Positions 1-8,754 are shown, counted from the first letter of the stretch. The stretch is DNA of 64,000 bases from JABCPE02 sp963530615 (GCA_963530615.1 CAUSDX010000006.1:22034-86033); one strand, 5' to 3'. Numbers and translations are program-made. Notes: a model not told the origin generated them from the sequence alone.

Positions 1-327
1 AGTCCATAGAACAGCATATATTTTATCGCTTTTTTCATCTTTCATTAAGATTTCTACTTTTGAAATTTTATCATCAAGTTCTATTAGTTTACTAGAAATG
101 GTAACTTGTTTATTAAATTTTACTTCTTTTAAATAAGCAATTTCATTTTGAATAATTACCCACGCACAACCAGTTTTATGGGCGTATTCTTCATGTGTAA
201 AATCATAATACTCTGCCATATGATCTTCTCTAGCGTTGAGCATATAATCTATGTATTTGGAATTATTGAGATGTCCCATAGGATCACAATCAATAAACCT
301 AATTTTAACTTTTGAGAAATGTTCCAT
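1..327 (-). CDS. Acyl-CoA thioesterase, 4HBT hotdog family (3' part cut by window edge)
   Basis: The reverse strand reads from ATG at 327 off the window start and gives 109 residues with no stop. Near the N-terminus it has RFIDCDPMGHLNN, the helix-start motif of 4-hydroxybenzoyl-CoA thioesterase-like hotdog enzymes, whose Asp in the D-x-D-x-x-G-H-x-N-N pattern is catalytic. It is followed by the usual aromatic-rich segment and beta strands. Such proteins hydrolyse acyl-CoA thioesters in the cytoplasm; the substrate cannot be told. Family members are about 130-150 residues, so some 20-40 are missing. It lies downstream of the ompH genes on the same strand but a terminator separates them. Confidence 0.8.
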   Translation of the reverse strand, partial: MEHFSKVKIRFIDCDPMGHLNNSKYIDYMLNAREDHMAEYYDFTHEEYAHKTGCAWVIIQNEIAYLKEVKFNKQVTISSKLIELDDKISKVEILMKDEKSDKIYAVLWT

Positions 328-360
328 TTTATATATGAAATTTTGATGCTCAAAGTTATA

Positions 361-386
361 AAAAAAACCACTCAAAATGAGCGGTT
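361..386 (-). terminator. Intrinsic terminator after the porG-ompH cluster
   Basis: Read on the minus strand, a 9-pair hairpin (366-374 with 378-386, one G-U pair, 3-base loop) is followed by seven T residues. It lies just past the stop of the last ompH gene and before the thioesterase gene. Confidence 0.75.
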
Positions 387-411
387 CTTATCAAATTATT
401 TCTTAATTGTA

Positions 412-912
412 TTAAAGACCTAATTCTTTTCTTACAGCAGTAGTAGCATCTATACCTCCTCTGTAAATTAACCCAACAGTATTTGAATCGAAGATGAAAT
501 CCCATCCGTTAGATTTTGCTACTTTTTCTACTGCATCATTGATTCTCTTTTCAATAGGAGCGTAAGCATCGCCTTGTCTTTTTGATAAATCTTGTTGAGC
601 TAATTGGAATAACTGCTGAAGATTTTGTTGTTTTTTCTGTAAATCTTGTTCTTTTGCACTCCTTTGTGCCTCAGTCATCTTAGCAGCTTCCTTTTGGTAG
701 GCTTCTATTTCTTTTTGTAGAGCTTGTCCTTGTTTTTCTATTTCAGCTTCTTTGGTTTTACTGAAAGCTTCTAATTGTTCATCAGCTTTTTTCTTCTCAG
801 GCATATCATTAAGAATACCAGCTACATCAAGAGTTGCTATTTTTTGAGCTTTCATTGTACCAAAAGACATTAAAACCATTGCTAATGTCAATAATAATCT
901 TGTTTTTTTCAT
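412..912 (-). CDS. OmpH/Skp family periplasmic chaperone (first copy)
   Basis: A 166-residue protein starting at ATG 912; an in-frame TTG two codons upstream is less likely. It has a signal peptide (MKKTRLLLTLAMVL, cleavage likely after KA) and then a conserved IATLDVAGILNDMPE segment typical of OmpH. Residues about 35-120 are a Lys/Glu/Gln-rich coiled coil forming the tentacles of the Skp trimer. The C-terminus returns to the body domain (GWDFIFDSNT). Skp-type proteins hold unfolded outer membrane proteins in the periplasm. It is the last gene of porG-uppS-bamA-ompH-ompH, 36 bases after a paralogue, so a role with BamA in barrel assembly is the natural reading. Confidence 0.9.
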   Translation of the reverse strand: MKKTRLLLTLAMVLMSFGTMKAQKIATLDVAGILNDMPEKKKADEQLEAFSKTKEAEIEKQGQALQKEIEAYQKEAAKMTEAQRSAKEQDLQKKQQNLQQLFQLAQQDLSKRQGDAYAPIEKRINDAVEKVAKSNGWDFIFDSNTVGLIYRGGIDATTAVRKELGL

Positions 913-948
913 AATCAAATTATAACTATTAATAAATTTATTTTCTTT

Positions 949-1500
949 TTATTGGGTTACCTTTTTTATCGTATTGTTTTCTTTTTCTTCTTTTTTGTTA
1001 AGCAATAAATTTAATACCTTATCAGTGTAATCATATCTTTTATCAAGAAAAAGTACGCTACTATTAGAGTTTTTATCAAGAATTATGCCTAAATTATTCT
1101 TCTCGGCTATGCTTTTAATAGCTGTCCAAATTTTATCTTGAAAAGGACGAACCATATTGGCTCTTATATTGTTTATTTCTCCTTGTGCAGCAAATTTTTC
1201 TTTTAAATGTTTTTGCATTTTCTCATGAAGAGCATACACTTCCTTTTCTCTAGATTTTAACTGGTCTCCAACTAAAAGAATCCTTTCATTTTCTAATAAC
1301 TCCTTTTTCTTTTCATACTCCATTTGGAGTTTCTCCAATTCTGTTTGCCATAATTGAATTTGTTGATTAAATCTAGTATCAGCCTCTTTGTATTCTGGGA
1401 GACTTTTTAGGAGATAATCAGTATCAATCACACCAATTTTCTGTGCCGAAGATACGCCAAATCCCCAAAATAACAAAATAAATAATATAAATTGTTTCAT
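949..1500 (-). CDS. OmpH/Skp family periplasmic chaperone (second copy)
   Basis: 183 residues from ATG 1500. It has a signal peptide (MKQFILFILLFWGFGVSSA) and then QKIGVIDTDYLLKSLPEY, the same OmpH start motif as the neighbour. A long charged coiled coil covers about residues 45-125 and the body domain ends in NNLGIILDKNSNSSVLFLD. A Lys/Glu/Asn-rich tail (about 18 residues) is extra compared with the first copy. It sits 13 bases after bamA and is surely co-transcribed. The two copies are clearly paralogous but quite diverged in the coiled coil, which suggests different client or partner preferences. Confidence 0.9.
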   Translation of the reverse strand: MKQFILFILLFWGFGVSSAQKIGVIDTDYLLKSLPEYKEADTRFNQQIQLWQTELEKLQMEYEKKKELLENERILLVGDQLKSREKEVYALHEKMQKHLKEKFAAQGEINNIRANMVRPFQDKIWTAIKSIAEKNNLGIILDKNSNSSVLFLDKRYDYTDKVLNLLLNKKEEKENNTIKKVTQ

Positions 1501-1513
1501 TTTTAAAAGAAAA

Positions 1514-4030
1514 TTATAGTGATTGGTTCATCAAGAAGTGAGTTTGCCAGCCTGATGGGGTATTTGTTGTTCCATTAGGATATTTATCAATACCATAAGC
1601 AAAATCAAACCCAATAAGACCAAAAGCACTCATATTGATTCTAATTCCTACACCTACAGATCTTTTTAGTTTAAAAGGATTATAGTTACTAAACCCATTC
1701 CAAGCATTTCCTGCTTCCGCAAAGGTTAGAGCATAGATTTTTGCTGTTTGGTTCATAGAAATAGGATATCTAAGCTCCATGGTAAATCTATTATATAATG
1801 TAGCTCCTCCCGTAGGGGTAATATCAGTGGTTCCTCCTCCTGTGGTAGATGCATCTTCATATCCCCTTAAAGGAATAAGTTCTCTACCATCATATCGACC
1901 GCTATAAAGTCCTGTACCTCCCATATAGTAACGCTCAAAAGGTGGAGCTCCCAGTTCTTTATTGTATCCGCTAAGGAATCCCATTTCAGCAGCACTTCGG
2001 AGAACTAATTTTCCTATGAGCTCATTATAGGCATCAGCTTTGAATTTAATCTTATAATATTCCATCCACTTAAATTTTTCCGAAGTAGCCATTGTAGAGT
2101 AATCTTTCTTGTTAAAGGCTGAATATGGTGGAGTGAGTTTTGCTGAAAGTTCAATATTAGAACCTGTTGTAGGAAATATAGGGTCGTAACCTGCTGAATT
2201 TCGGCTCAAACTTACATTGAAAGCGAAATTATTGGCATTACCATTGTATATTAATTCATTACCGTAGTAAAAGCCATAGTTATTAAAATCATATCTTTGG
2301 TAAGAAATTCCCGTGTATAATGTAAAATAGTTATCGGGCCAATGGAGCAATCTATTCAGTCCTGCAGAAGCCGATGAAATATTCAATTTCATGGCTTGTC
2401 CGTGAGCATCAGAGTATTTTACATTAGATTTACTTAAACTCAAAGATAGGGAGGTTTGTCTTTTTCCGAAAATCCAAGGTTCAATAAAAGATAAGCTATA
2501 GCTTTTGAAGTATTGCCCAGCTTGAGCTTGTAGGGATAAAGTCTGTCCATCTCCTTGTGGAATTAACTTTTTGAATTTTAGAAATTTTCTTAAAGAGAAA
2601 TTGTTAAAAGTTAAACTAAGAGTTCCGATGAATGTATTCCCTCCATAACCTGCTTGTAACTGAATTTGAGATGAGCCTTTCTCTTCTAAATTCCAGTGGA
2701 TATCTACGGTGTTATCTTCTGGATTAGGCTGGATGTTTTGGCTAATTTTTTGAGGGTCAAAAAATTGCATTCCTGCCAAATCAAAGTAAGTTCTTTTGAT
2801 ATCACTTTTGGAGAATAACTTTCCAGGTCTAGTTCTTAATGCACGGAGAATTACATGGTCATGAGTAGTTGTATTTCCCGACCATGTTACCTTGTTCCAA
2901 GTAGCTCTTTCGCCTTCAGTTATTCTAATCTCAAGATTAATCGTATCTCCTACTATAGATTTTTCTATCGGTGTAATATTTGAGAATAGATATCCATTGT
3001 TCATATATAATGACCTCAAATCTGAATCATCTTCTTTACCACCATCTTCCCCTACTTTTTTATTAAATCCTACGGCATCATAAATATCACCAGTTTTGTA
3101 GCCTAAAAGCCTTTGGAGTGTTTCTGTAGAGTATACGGTATTCCCATAGAACTCAATATTCCCAATGTAATATTTTTTCCCTTCTTCTAGTTTTATTCCA
3201 ATATCAAAGCCTTTTTCATTTCGACTGATGGTATCAGAGACTATTTTCGCATCTCTATATCCCAAGGATTGGTAATAGTTGATTAAATTATGTTTATCAT
3301 CCTCGTATTTATCTTTGATTAGCTTGGATGCTTTTAGGCTAAAAAACTTTTTTTGTTTTGTATTTTTTAGTCCTTTTTTCCTTAATTTCTTGGAAGAAAC
3401 GGTATCGTTTCCCTCAAAATGAATACTTGCAATTTTTACTTTCTTTCCTTTTTCAACTTCTATTGTCCAGTCTATTAATTCAGAGTTTTTTGTACTGATT
3501 TTTTCTTGTATATTAATTTTTGCATCAGCAAATCCCTTTTGGATATAAGTTTGAGGGATTTTAGTTTTAAGAGTAGAAATAAGATTTTCAGTGATTTTAG
3601 TTCCTGGTTTAAGGTCATTATCTTTCAAGAATTTTTCATTTTGAGATTTTTTAATACCTCTACCTATAAATTTCACCTCTCCTAATTCTTTTAAACCTTG
3701 CAATGCAAAGTTTAGAATTATTTGATTACCATCTAAACTTTCCACATAAACTTCTACTTTGGAGAAAGCGTTTGTTTCCCAAAGTTTTTTTATTGCATTG
3801 CCAATTCTATGTCCTGGGATTTCCAGATTTTCTCCTTGTTGTAGTCCTGTAAATCTTAAGATTTGTTCGGGAGAGTATTTTTTTACACCATCTACAACAA
3901 TTCCCTTTAGGGTGTAATTCCCCTTTTGTATTTCAGTGATTTCCGTAGTGGGCTGTGTAGGGTTAACTTCCTGTGCTTTAGCCTCTAAGGTTGTCATTAA
4001 AAGAACGATGGGTAATATTCTAAAATTCAT
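1514..4030 (-). CDS. bamA: Outer membrane protein assembly factor BamA
   Basis: An 838-residue Omp85 protein that inserts beta-barrels into the outer membrane. A signal peptide (ending EAKAQ) is followed by five POTRA repeats over roughly residues 38-450; the first is marked by GIVVDGVKKYSPEQI and the last by KVTWSGNTTTHDHVI. The C-terminal half is a 16-strand barrel. The diagnostic loop-6 motif LRGYED lies near residue 720 (VRGF/Y family motif). The protein ends in Leu rather than the usual Phe. It lies between uppS (23 bases upstream) and two ompH genes (13 bases downstream), the conserved Bacteroidota order. Confidence 0.96.
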   Translation of the reverse strand: MNFRILPIVLLMTTLEAKAQEVNPTQPTTEITEIQKGNYTLKGIVVDGVKKYSPEQILRFTGLQQGENLEIPGHRIGNAIKKLWETNAFSKVEVYVESLDGNQIILNFALQGLKELGEVKFIGRGIKKSQNEKFLKDNDLKPGTKITENLISTLKTKIPQTYIQKGFADAKINIQEKISTKNSELIDWTIEVEKGKKVKIASIHFEGNDTVSSKKLRKKGLKNTKQKKFFSLKASKLIKDKYEDDKHNLINYYQSLGYRDAKIVSDTISRNEKGFDIGIKLEEGKKYYIGNIEFYGNTVYSTETLQRLLGYKTGDIYDAVGFNKKVGEDGGKEDDSDLRSLYMNNGYLFSNITPIEKSIVGDTINLEIRITEGERATWNKVTWSGNTTTHDHVILRALRTRPGKLFSKSDIKRTYFDLAGMQFFDPQKISQNIQPNPEDNTVDIHWNLEEKGSSQIQLQAGYGGNTFIGTLSLTFNNFSLRKFLKFKKLIPQGDGQTLSLQAQAGQYFKSYSLSFIEPWIFGKRQTSLSLSLSKSNVKYSDAHGQAMKLNISSASAGLNRLLHWPDNYFTLYTGISYQRYDFNNYGFYYGNELIYNGNANNFAFNVSLSRNSAGYDPIFPTTGSNIELSAKLTPPYSAFNKKDYSTMATSEKFKWMEYYKIKFKADAYNELIGKLVLRSAAEMGFLSGYNKELGAPPFERYYMGGTGLYSGRYDGRELIPLRGYEDASTTGGGTTDITPTGGATLYNRFTMELRYPISMNQTAKIYALTFAEAGNAWNGFSNYNPFKLKRSVGVGIRINMSAFGLIGFDFAYGIDKYPNGTTNTPSGWQTHFLMNQSL

Positions 4031-4053
4031 TATATATCTGATTTCTAAATTTG

Positions 4054-4812
4054 CTATTTATTATTTTGCTCTAATTGTTCACTGATTTTTCCAAATCTTC
4101 TTTCTTTAGATTGATAATCTAGAACGCACTGATAGAGATGTTCTTCTGTAAAATCAGGCCAAAAAATATCTAGGAATTGTAGCTCTGCATATGCGATTTG
4201 CCAAAGAAGAAAATTGCTTATTCTTACCTCTCCGCTGGTTCTGATGAGCAGATCTACAGGCGGAATACCTTTGGTATAGAGATGATTTTCAAAAACTTTT
4301 TCATTAATATCTTCTTCACTGATTTCGCCATTTTTTACTTTTTTCGAAATGACTTTTACTGCACTTAAAATCTCTTTTTGAGAGCCATAGCTTAATGCTA
4401 AAACTAAATTACCATTGGTGTTATTTTTAGTGAGTTCTATAATATTGTAAAGCTGTTCTCTTACATTCTCTGGAAGCTTTTCCAAGTCTCCTATGGCGTG
4501 AATTCTTAATCCTTTTGCGAAAATTTCTTCAGCCTCTTGAAGCAGGGTTTCAGAGAGTAGATTCATTAGTGTATCTACTTCATCCATAGGTCTATTCCAA
4601 TTTTCTGTAGAAAAAGTATATAGAGTGAGATATTTTACACCGATTTTATTACATGCATTAATTGCATTTCTTACAGCATTAATTGCATTTTTATGACCAA
4701 AGGTTCTTTCTTGGTCTCTATGTTTAGCCCATCTTCCGTTGCCATCCATAATGATAGCGATATGTTCCGGTACTTTTTTAGGGTTAATATTTTCTTTAAT
4801 AGATTTCATCAT
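4054..4812 (-). CDS. uppS: Isoprenyl transferase (undecaprenyl diphosphate synthase)
   Basis: A 252-residue cis-prenyltransferase that makes the C55 lipid carrier for peptidoglycan and polysaccharide synthesis at the cytoplasmic membrane. The active-site motif IIMDGNGRWAK carries the essential Asp23. The C-terminal signature IRTSGEVRISNFLLWQ holds the pyrophosphate-binding Arg and Ser residues. Two ATGs are adjacent at the start (4812 and 4809). It begins 3 bases after porG ends and ends 23 bases before bamA, so it belongs to the envelope-biogenesis operon. Confidence 0.96.
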   Translation of the reverse strand: MMKSIKENINPKKVPEHIAIIMDGNGRWAKHRDQERTFGHKNAINAVRNAINACNKIGVKYLTLYTFSTENWNRPMDEVDTLMNLLSETLLQEAEEIFAKGLRIHAIGDLEKLPENVREQLYNIIELTKNNTNGNLVLALSYGSQKEILSAVKVISKKVKNGEISEEDINEKVFENHLYTKGIPPVDLLIRTSGEVRISNFLLWQIAYAELQFLDIFWPDFTEEHLYQCVLDYQSKERRFGKISEQLEQNNK

Positions 4813-4815
4813 TTT

Positions 4816-5634
4816 TTAATCACAATAACAAGGAGGTCTTCCAAAAGAGTAAGATATACCTATAGAGATAGAGTTTAGCCAGTCTTTAGATTTCAAATTT
4901 CCAATTTTATTAGCGTTGATAAAATTATCAAAAGCCTTTACTGCATTAGGTAAATTTGTCTCAGGAATATTTGAATAAGATACATTATAATCAGTGTGTT
5001 CTATATTATTATAATCTAAATCATCAGTAAAAGTAGGGCGAAAAGTTAATTCGCCATAAACAGCCCAGTTGTAATTGAACTTATATTTTATTCCAATACC
5101 GAAAGGAATGCTCCCTGATAGTTTCTTGATAGGATTTTGAGTATGGGGAGTAATGGTGTAGTTAGTCATTGTTGAATTAGTTTTTTCTGTAACAACGAAT
5201 GAGTATGAAGGTAGGTTGTACCATAGTCCAGATATTCCCATGAAAATGTAAGGACTCCACATGGATTCTCTAAGTTCACTGTTAATAGGGAAAAAATTAT
5301 ATTCAAAGGTTATAGCAGCTTCTAAAATATTGTTAGAAAAAGAAGAACCTCTATTTTTTCTGTATAATTCTTGGGCATCAGTATCAGTATAGTAGATGTG
5401 ATGATAACCCAATGTAAATTTTAGACCTTGGTATGGATTAAAATTTCTTTTATAAGAAGCTCCGATATGGATAGGGATTTCATTAGTTATATTTTCAGGA
5501 AATATCTGTATGTAATTAGTTTTACCAATATCACCTACGATATTAGCAGTACCTACTTTAAAACCTATCTCATGGCGTTGAGCATTAAACAATGCAAATC
5601 CAAAGAATAAATTGATAATGAATAACTTTTTCAT
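4816..5634 (-). CDS. porG: PorG-like outer membrane protein (DUF6089), type IX secretion component
   Basis: 272 residues with a signal peptide (MKKLFIINLFFGFALFNAQ) and then amphipathic beta strands rich in aromatic residues, fitting an eight-stranded barrel. EIGFKVGTANIVGDIG near the N-terminus is the typical start of the DUF6089 family. Established knowledge: in Porphyromonas the DUF6089 protein PorG is an outer membrane part of the type IX secretion system, associated with the PorK/PorN rings, and its gene also precedes uppS, omp85 and two ompH genes. The same order here supports orthology. The C-terminus ends in PPCYCD with two cysteines, possibly for a disulfide. Assignment rests on family resemblance and synteny. 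Confidence 0.8.
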   Translation of the reverse strand: MKKLFIINLFFGFALFNAQRHEIGFKVGTANIVGDIGKTNYIQIFPENITNEIPIHIGASYKRNFNPYQGLKFTLGYHHIYYTDTDAQELYRKNRGSSFSNNILEAAITFEYNFFPINSELRESMWSPYIFMGISGLWYNLPSYSFVVTEKTNSTMTNYTITPHTQNPIKKLSGSIPFGIGIKYKFNYNWAVYGELTFRPTFTDDLDYNNIEHTDYNVSYSNIPETNLPNAVKAFDNFINANKIGNLKSKDWLNSISIGISYSFGRPPCYCD

Positions 5635-5668
5635 AGTTTAGAGAGTTTTATCTCTATTACATAATTTG

Positions 5669-5676
5669 CAAATATA
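5669..5676 (-). promoter_or_regulatory. Promoter -7 element of porG operon
   Basis: On the minus strand this reads TATATTTG, an exact match to the Bacteroidota -7 consensus TAnnTTTG, 35 bases before the porG start. No clear TTG lies at the usual distance upstream, so only the -7 half is supported. Confidence 0.45.
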
Positions 5677-5863
5677 TAACATTTTTATATTAAGGACATT
5701 GATAAATTTTAGTTAAAAAAGCAAAAAAAATATTTAACAACTTATTAAAATAAAGATTTAAGGGTGAGGAATATAGCAAGTGAGATTGTTTTTGTGTAAA
5801 AAATATAGTGATTGGCATAAAAATTGCTATTTAAACCCTAATGTTATAATTAGTTTTTTTAGT

Positions 5864-5871
5864 TATTTTTG
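5864..5871 (+). promoter_or_regulatory. Promoter -7 element of candidate small RNA
   Basis: TATTTTTG matches TAnnTTTG. A transcript would begin at about 5877. No TTG sits at the ideal -33 distance, so the promoter is only partly supported. Confidence 0.4.
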
Positions 5872-5876
5872 TAGTG

Positions 5877-5981
5877 TCACTTTTAGAATCTGTTTTTTAA
5901 TGAGACTACATTTAGAATCCGATAGATGTTAGAGTCTATTAGCCATGATCCGAGAGCCTTAAAATATTCTCGGATTTTTTT
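5877..5981 (+). ncRNA. Candidate small RNA of about 100 nt
   Basis: No plus-strand gene lies upstream, yet a clean intrinsic terminator ends here, preceded about 80 bases earlier by a -7 promoter element. Between them a 9-base direct repeat TTTAGAATC occurs at 5882-5890 and 5911-5919. A small hairpin pairs 5921-5926 with 5935-5940 (8-base loop). No start codon opens a useful frame. It is not SRP RNA, since the conserved GGAA-loop region is absent, and I do not recognise another family. The terminator does not serve comEC, because on the minus strand no T-run follows the stem. Function unknown. Confidence 0.45.
5948..5981 (+). terminator. Intrinsic terminator of candidate small RNA
   Basis: ATCCGAGA (5948-5955) pairs perfectly with TCTCGGAT (5968-5975) across a 12-base loop and is followed by a run of T through 5981. 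It is oriented to plus-strand transcription only. Confidence 0.75.
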
Positions 5982-5987
5982 ATGTTA

Positions 5988-7760
5988 TTATTCTACAATA
6001 TAAAAACTATTATTTATTTTCAGTTTTGTTCCTTTTGGGAGAATTTTGATTTCTAAAAATTCTGCTCTTCTTGAAGAGAAATAGGGGTTGATAATGAATT
6101 CTTGAGCTTTACTTTGATTAATTGTTTCGCTAAGAATAAAAGTGATGTGCTTCCTCTTTTTTACAGAAATTAAATTTTGTTGGTAAAAAGAATGAGATAA
6201 AACCTCATCTTTTTGTTCCCAATAAAAATTATAGCAAATTCGTGTCAAAACAAAAAGCAATCCTAAAAATAATGATTTAAGAAAAATTTTAAGGTTAGGA
6301 CGAACGAAAATTTCTCTTAAAAAATAAACAATAAATAATAAAATAGATAATTCTATAAAATTTAATGGGATGTTTTGTAGAAAACTGAAATCCCAACGAG
6401 AGAAAAAAGCTATCATATTTAAGAAAAAACTCGCAGATAAATCATAAATATCTAGGATTTCATCAACAGCAAGATTAAAACCAAATAAGATACAAACAAT
6501 GAATGAAAAAATAATGAATGCTTGTGAGATAAATATACTTATGGTATTAATGAAAATAGATAGCCAAGAGAATTGATGAAAGTAATAAATGACTAGAGGT
6601 ATTACAGCTAATTGGGCGGAAAAGCTTAATGCAAAGGAATTTAGGGTAAATCTTAAAATATGATTTTTTACTTTTCCGAAAAGCTGAATAATTGGTTGAT
6701 AAAGCCAAAAAATTCCCAAAACAGCAATAAAACTAAATTGAAAACCTATGTTGAAGAGTTGATGTGTATCCCATGTTAAAATAAGGAGAGCAGAAAGAGC
6801 GATGGAATGTAATAAGTCGGGTTTTCTTTGTAAAAATATCATTACATAATAGATAGAAATCATGATGCAGGACCTCATTACAGAATTGCCATAATCAATT
6901 AAAATAGCAAATGCCCAAATGGCTAAAAGAGAAAGATAAATCGGTACATTTTTATATTTTATGGAGAAAATAGGTTTGAGAAAAAAGAGAATTAAGAGAA
7001 AAATAATTGCCATGTGAGATCCTGAAATTGCTAGGATATGAATAAGTCCTGTTCGGGTGAAATTCTGGATGATTTCTTTGTCGATTTCTGTGCGGTCAGC
7101 AAGAATAATCCCTTTTAGTAATGCTTTGTTTTGGGTCTGAAGAGAGGATTGTTCAATTTTATTTAGAAGAATCCAGCGTTGGTGTTTGATTCTATCCGTA
7201 AAGGAAAGTTTAGTTTTAGGAATGGCTGAAATTTCATTAGGAATATATCCTTGAACAAAAATTTTTTGTCGAGCCAAATATTTCTGGTAGTTGAATTGAA
7301 AATCATGTTGAGGCTTCTCTGTGGGGTTAAGATAAGCTTTAGTGTTATATATGTGTAGAAAATTCAATTCCTGTTGGTTTTTTGGAATAGAAATAACAGC
7401 AGAAAAAGGATTTTTAAAATTCAGAATCTGTATTTCATAGCGTCTGTTTTTCTCGTTAGAGTTAAGTTTTTGTTCTAATTTGAAAACTATGTTAATCGGT
7501 TTGTTTTTAGTAAGAACGGGAAGTTGTTCAGGTTGAGAATTGAGAAAATGAATGAAAATTCCTAAGCTGAAAAATAAAAATAAAAGAAAAACGGACTTTA
7601 TTTTATCAAAAAATAGGGTTTTGATGTTTCCTAATCCGAATAAAATAACACCTAAAACAATGCCACTAATTACCCATAATTGGGATAAATTAAAGTAATC
7701 TTGAAAGCAGATTCCTGATATAAATCCCAAAGTGCAGACAAAAAGTGGCTGTTTGTTCAT
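5988..7760 (-). CDS. comEC: ComEC/Rec2 family competence membrane channel
   Basis: A 590-residue multi-spanning protein that in competent bacteria carries single-stranded DNA across the inner membrane. Two or three N-terminal helices are followed by a soluble OB-like region (about residues 80-190, DUF4131 type). The Competence domain of many helices follows and contains LAISGSHMAII, the conserved motif at the start of the channel region. There is no C-terminal metallo-beta-lactamase domain (no HxHxDH motif); only about 80 residues follow the last helices. It starts 13 bases after pdhB and is probably co-transcribed with it. Natural competence is not shown by this gene alone. Confidence 0.9.
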   Translation of the reverse strand: MNKQPLFVCTLGFISGICFQDYFNLSQLWVISGIVLGVILFGLGNIKTLFFDKIKSVFLLFLFFSLGIFIHFLNSQPEQLPVLTKNKPINIVFKLEQKLNSNEKNRRYEIQILNFKNPFSAVISIPKNQQELNFLHIYNTKAYLNPTEKPQHDFQFNYQKYLARQKIFVQGYIPNEISAIPKTKLSFTDRIKHQRWILLNKIEQSSLQTQNKALLKGIILADRTEIDKEIIQNFTRTGLIHILAISGSHMAIIFLLILFFLKPIFSIKYKNVPIYLSLLAIWAFAILIDYGNSVMRSCIMISIYYVMIFLQRKPDLLHSIALSALLILTWDTHQLFNIGFQFSFIAVLGIFWLYQPIIQLFGKVKNHILRFTLNSFALSFSAQLAVIPLVIYYFHQFSWLSIFINTISIFISQAFIIFSFIVCILFGFNLAVDEILDIYDLSASFFLNMIAFFSRWDFSFLQNIPLNFIELSILLFIVYFLREIFVRPNLKIFLKSLFLGLLFVLTRICYNFYWEQKDEVLSHSFYQQNLISVKKRKHITFILSETINQSKAQEFIINPYFSSRRAEFLEIKILPKGTKLKINNSFYIVE

Positions 7761-7773
7761 TGATGTTAAAGAG

Positions 7774-8754
7774 TTATTTTACATAAAGTACTTTTTTGAT
7801 TTCTTCTTTTACTTCTTCTACTTTTGGAAACCATTCTGCGAAAAGTGGTGCGGAATATGGTGCTGGAGTATCAGGAGTGGTAATTCTTTTGATAGGAGCG
7901 TCAAGGAAATCAAAAGCTTTTTGTTGAACCATATAAGTAACTTCTGATGCTACAGAACCGAATGGCCAAGCTTCTTCTAAAATTACCAATCGGTTAGTTT
8001 TTTTTACGGAATTGATAATCGTATCGTAATCCAATGGGCGGATTGTTCTTAAATCAACCACCTCTACAGAAATATTTTCTTGAGCCAAATCTTCCGCTGC
8101 TTGTAGGGCAAGTTTAGTGATTTTTCCAAAAGTTATTAATGTAACATCAGAGCCTTCTCTTTTGACATCGGCTTTTCCGATAGGGAGATAATATTCCTCC
8201 TCTGGAATTTCCATCTTGTCGCCATACATTTGCTCGGATTCCATGAAAATCACAGGGTCATTATCTTGAATGGCTGTTTTCAACAAGCCTTTCGCATCGT
8301 AAGGATTTGATGGAACTACGACTTTTAGACCTGGGCAGTTGGCGTACCAACTTTCAAAAGCTTGGGAATGAGTCGCTCCCAATTGCCCTGCTGAAGCAGT
8401 TGGTCCTCTAAAAACAATAGGAATATTCCACTGACCTCCGCTCATTTGATACATTTTAGCGGCATTAGAGATGATTTGGTCTATCGCTACCATAGAGAAA
8501 TTGAAAGTCATAAATTCTACTATAGGGCGATTTCCATTCATTGCGGCTCCTATTGAAATTCCAGCAAAGCCTAATTCTGAAATAGGGGAATCAATCACTC
8601 TTTTAGGACCAAATTCATCAAGCATTCCTTTAGAAGCTTTGTAAGCACCATTATATTCAGCTACTTCTTCGCCGATAAGATATATAGATTCATCTTTACG
8701 CATCTCTTCACTCATGGCTTGAGCGATGACCTCACGAAATGTATATTCTTTCAT
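7774..8754 (-). CDS. pdhB: Pyruvate dehydrogenase E1 component, beta subunit
   Basis: A 326-residue transketolase-type subunit. With E1-alpha it binds thiamine diphosphate and decarboxylates pyruvate, feeding acetyl groups to E2. The N-terminus (REVIAQAMSEEMRKDESIYL) and the ThDP-contacting GEEVAEYNGAYKASKGM segment are characteristic, as are the central PVIFMESEQMYG and the C-terminal transketolase domain (VVDLRTIRPLDYDTI). The E1-alpha and E2 genes are not next to it in this window. It has its own promoter upstream and is followed closely by comEC. A branched-chain 2-oxoacid dehydrogenase beta subunit is a less likely alternative. Confidence 0.92.
   Translation of the reverse strand: MKEYTFREVIAQAMSEEMRKDESIYLIGEEVAEYNGAYKASKGMLDEFGPKRVIDSPISELGFAGISIGAAMNGNRPIVEFMTFNFSMVAIDQIISNAAKMYQMSGGQWNIPIVFRGPTASAGQLGATHSQAFESWYANCPGLKVVVPSNPYDAKGLLKTAIQDNDPVIFMESEQMYGDKMEIPEEEYYLPIGKADVKREGSDVTLITFGKITKLALQAAEDLAQENISVEVVDLRTIRPLDYDTIINSVKKTNRLVILEEAWPFGSVASEVTYMVQQKAFDFLDAPIKRITTPDTPAPYSAPLFAEWFPKVEEVKEEIKKVLYVK

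Larger units (their letters stand above)
5635..5987. other. Gap between porG and comEC
   Basis: This 353-base AT-rich gap has no convincing coding frame. It holds a minus-strand promoter element for porG near 5669-5676 and, on the plus strand, a promoter-like box at 5864-5871 followed by a terminator at 5948-5981 with no gene between them (see the candidate RNA). Confidence 0.7.

Noticed and set aside
5877..5981. SRP 4.5S RNA or 6S RNA
   Set aside because: The conserved GGAA-loop segment of SRP RNA is missing and no long bulged 6S-like stem can be drawn.
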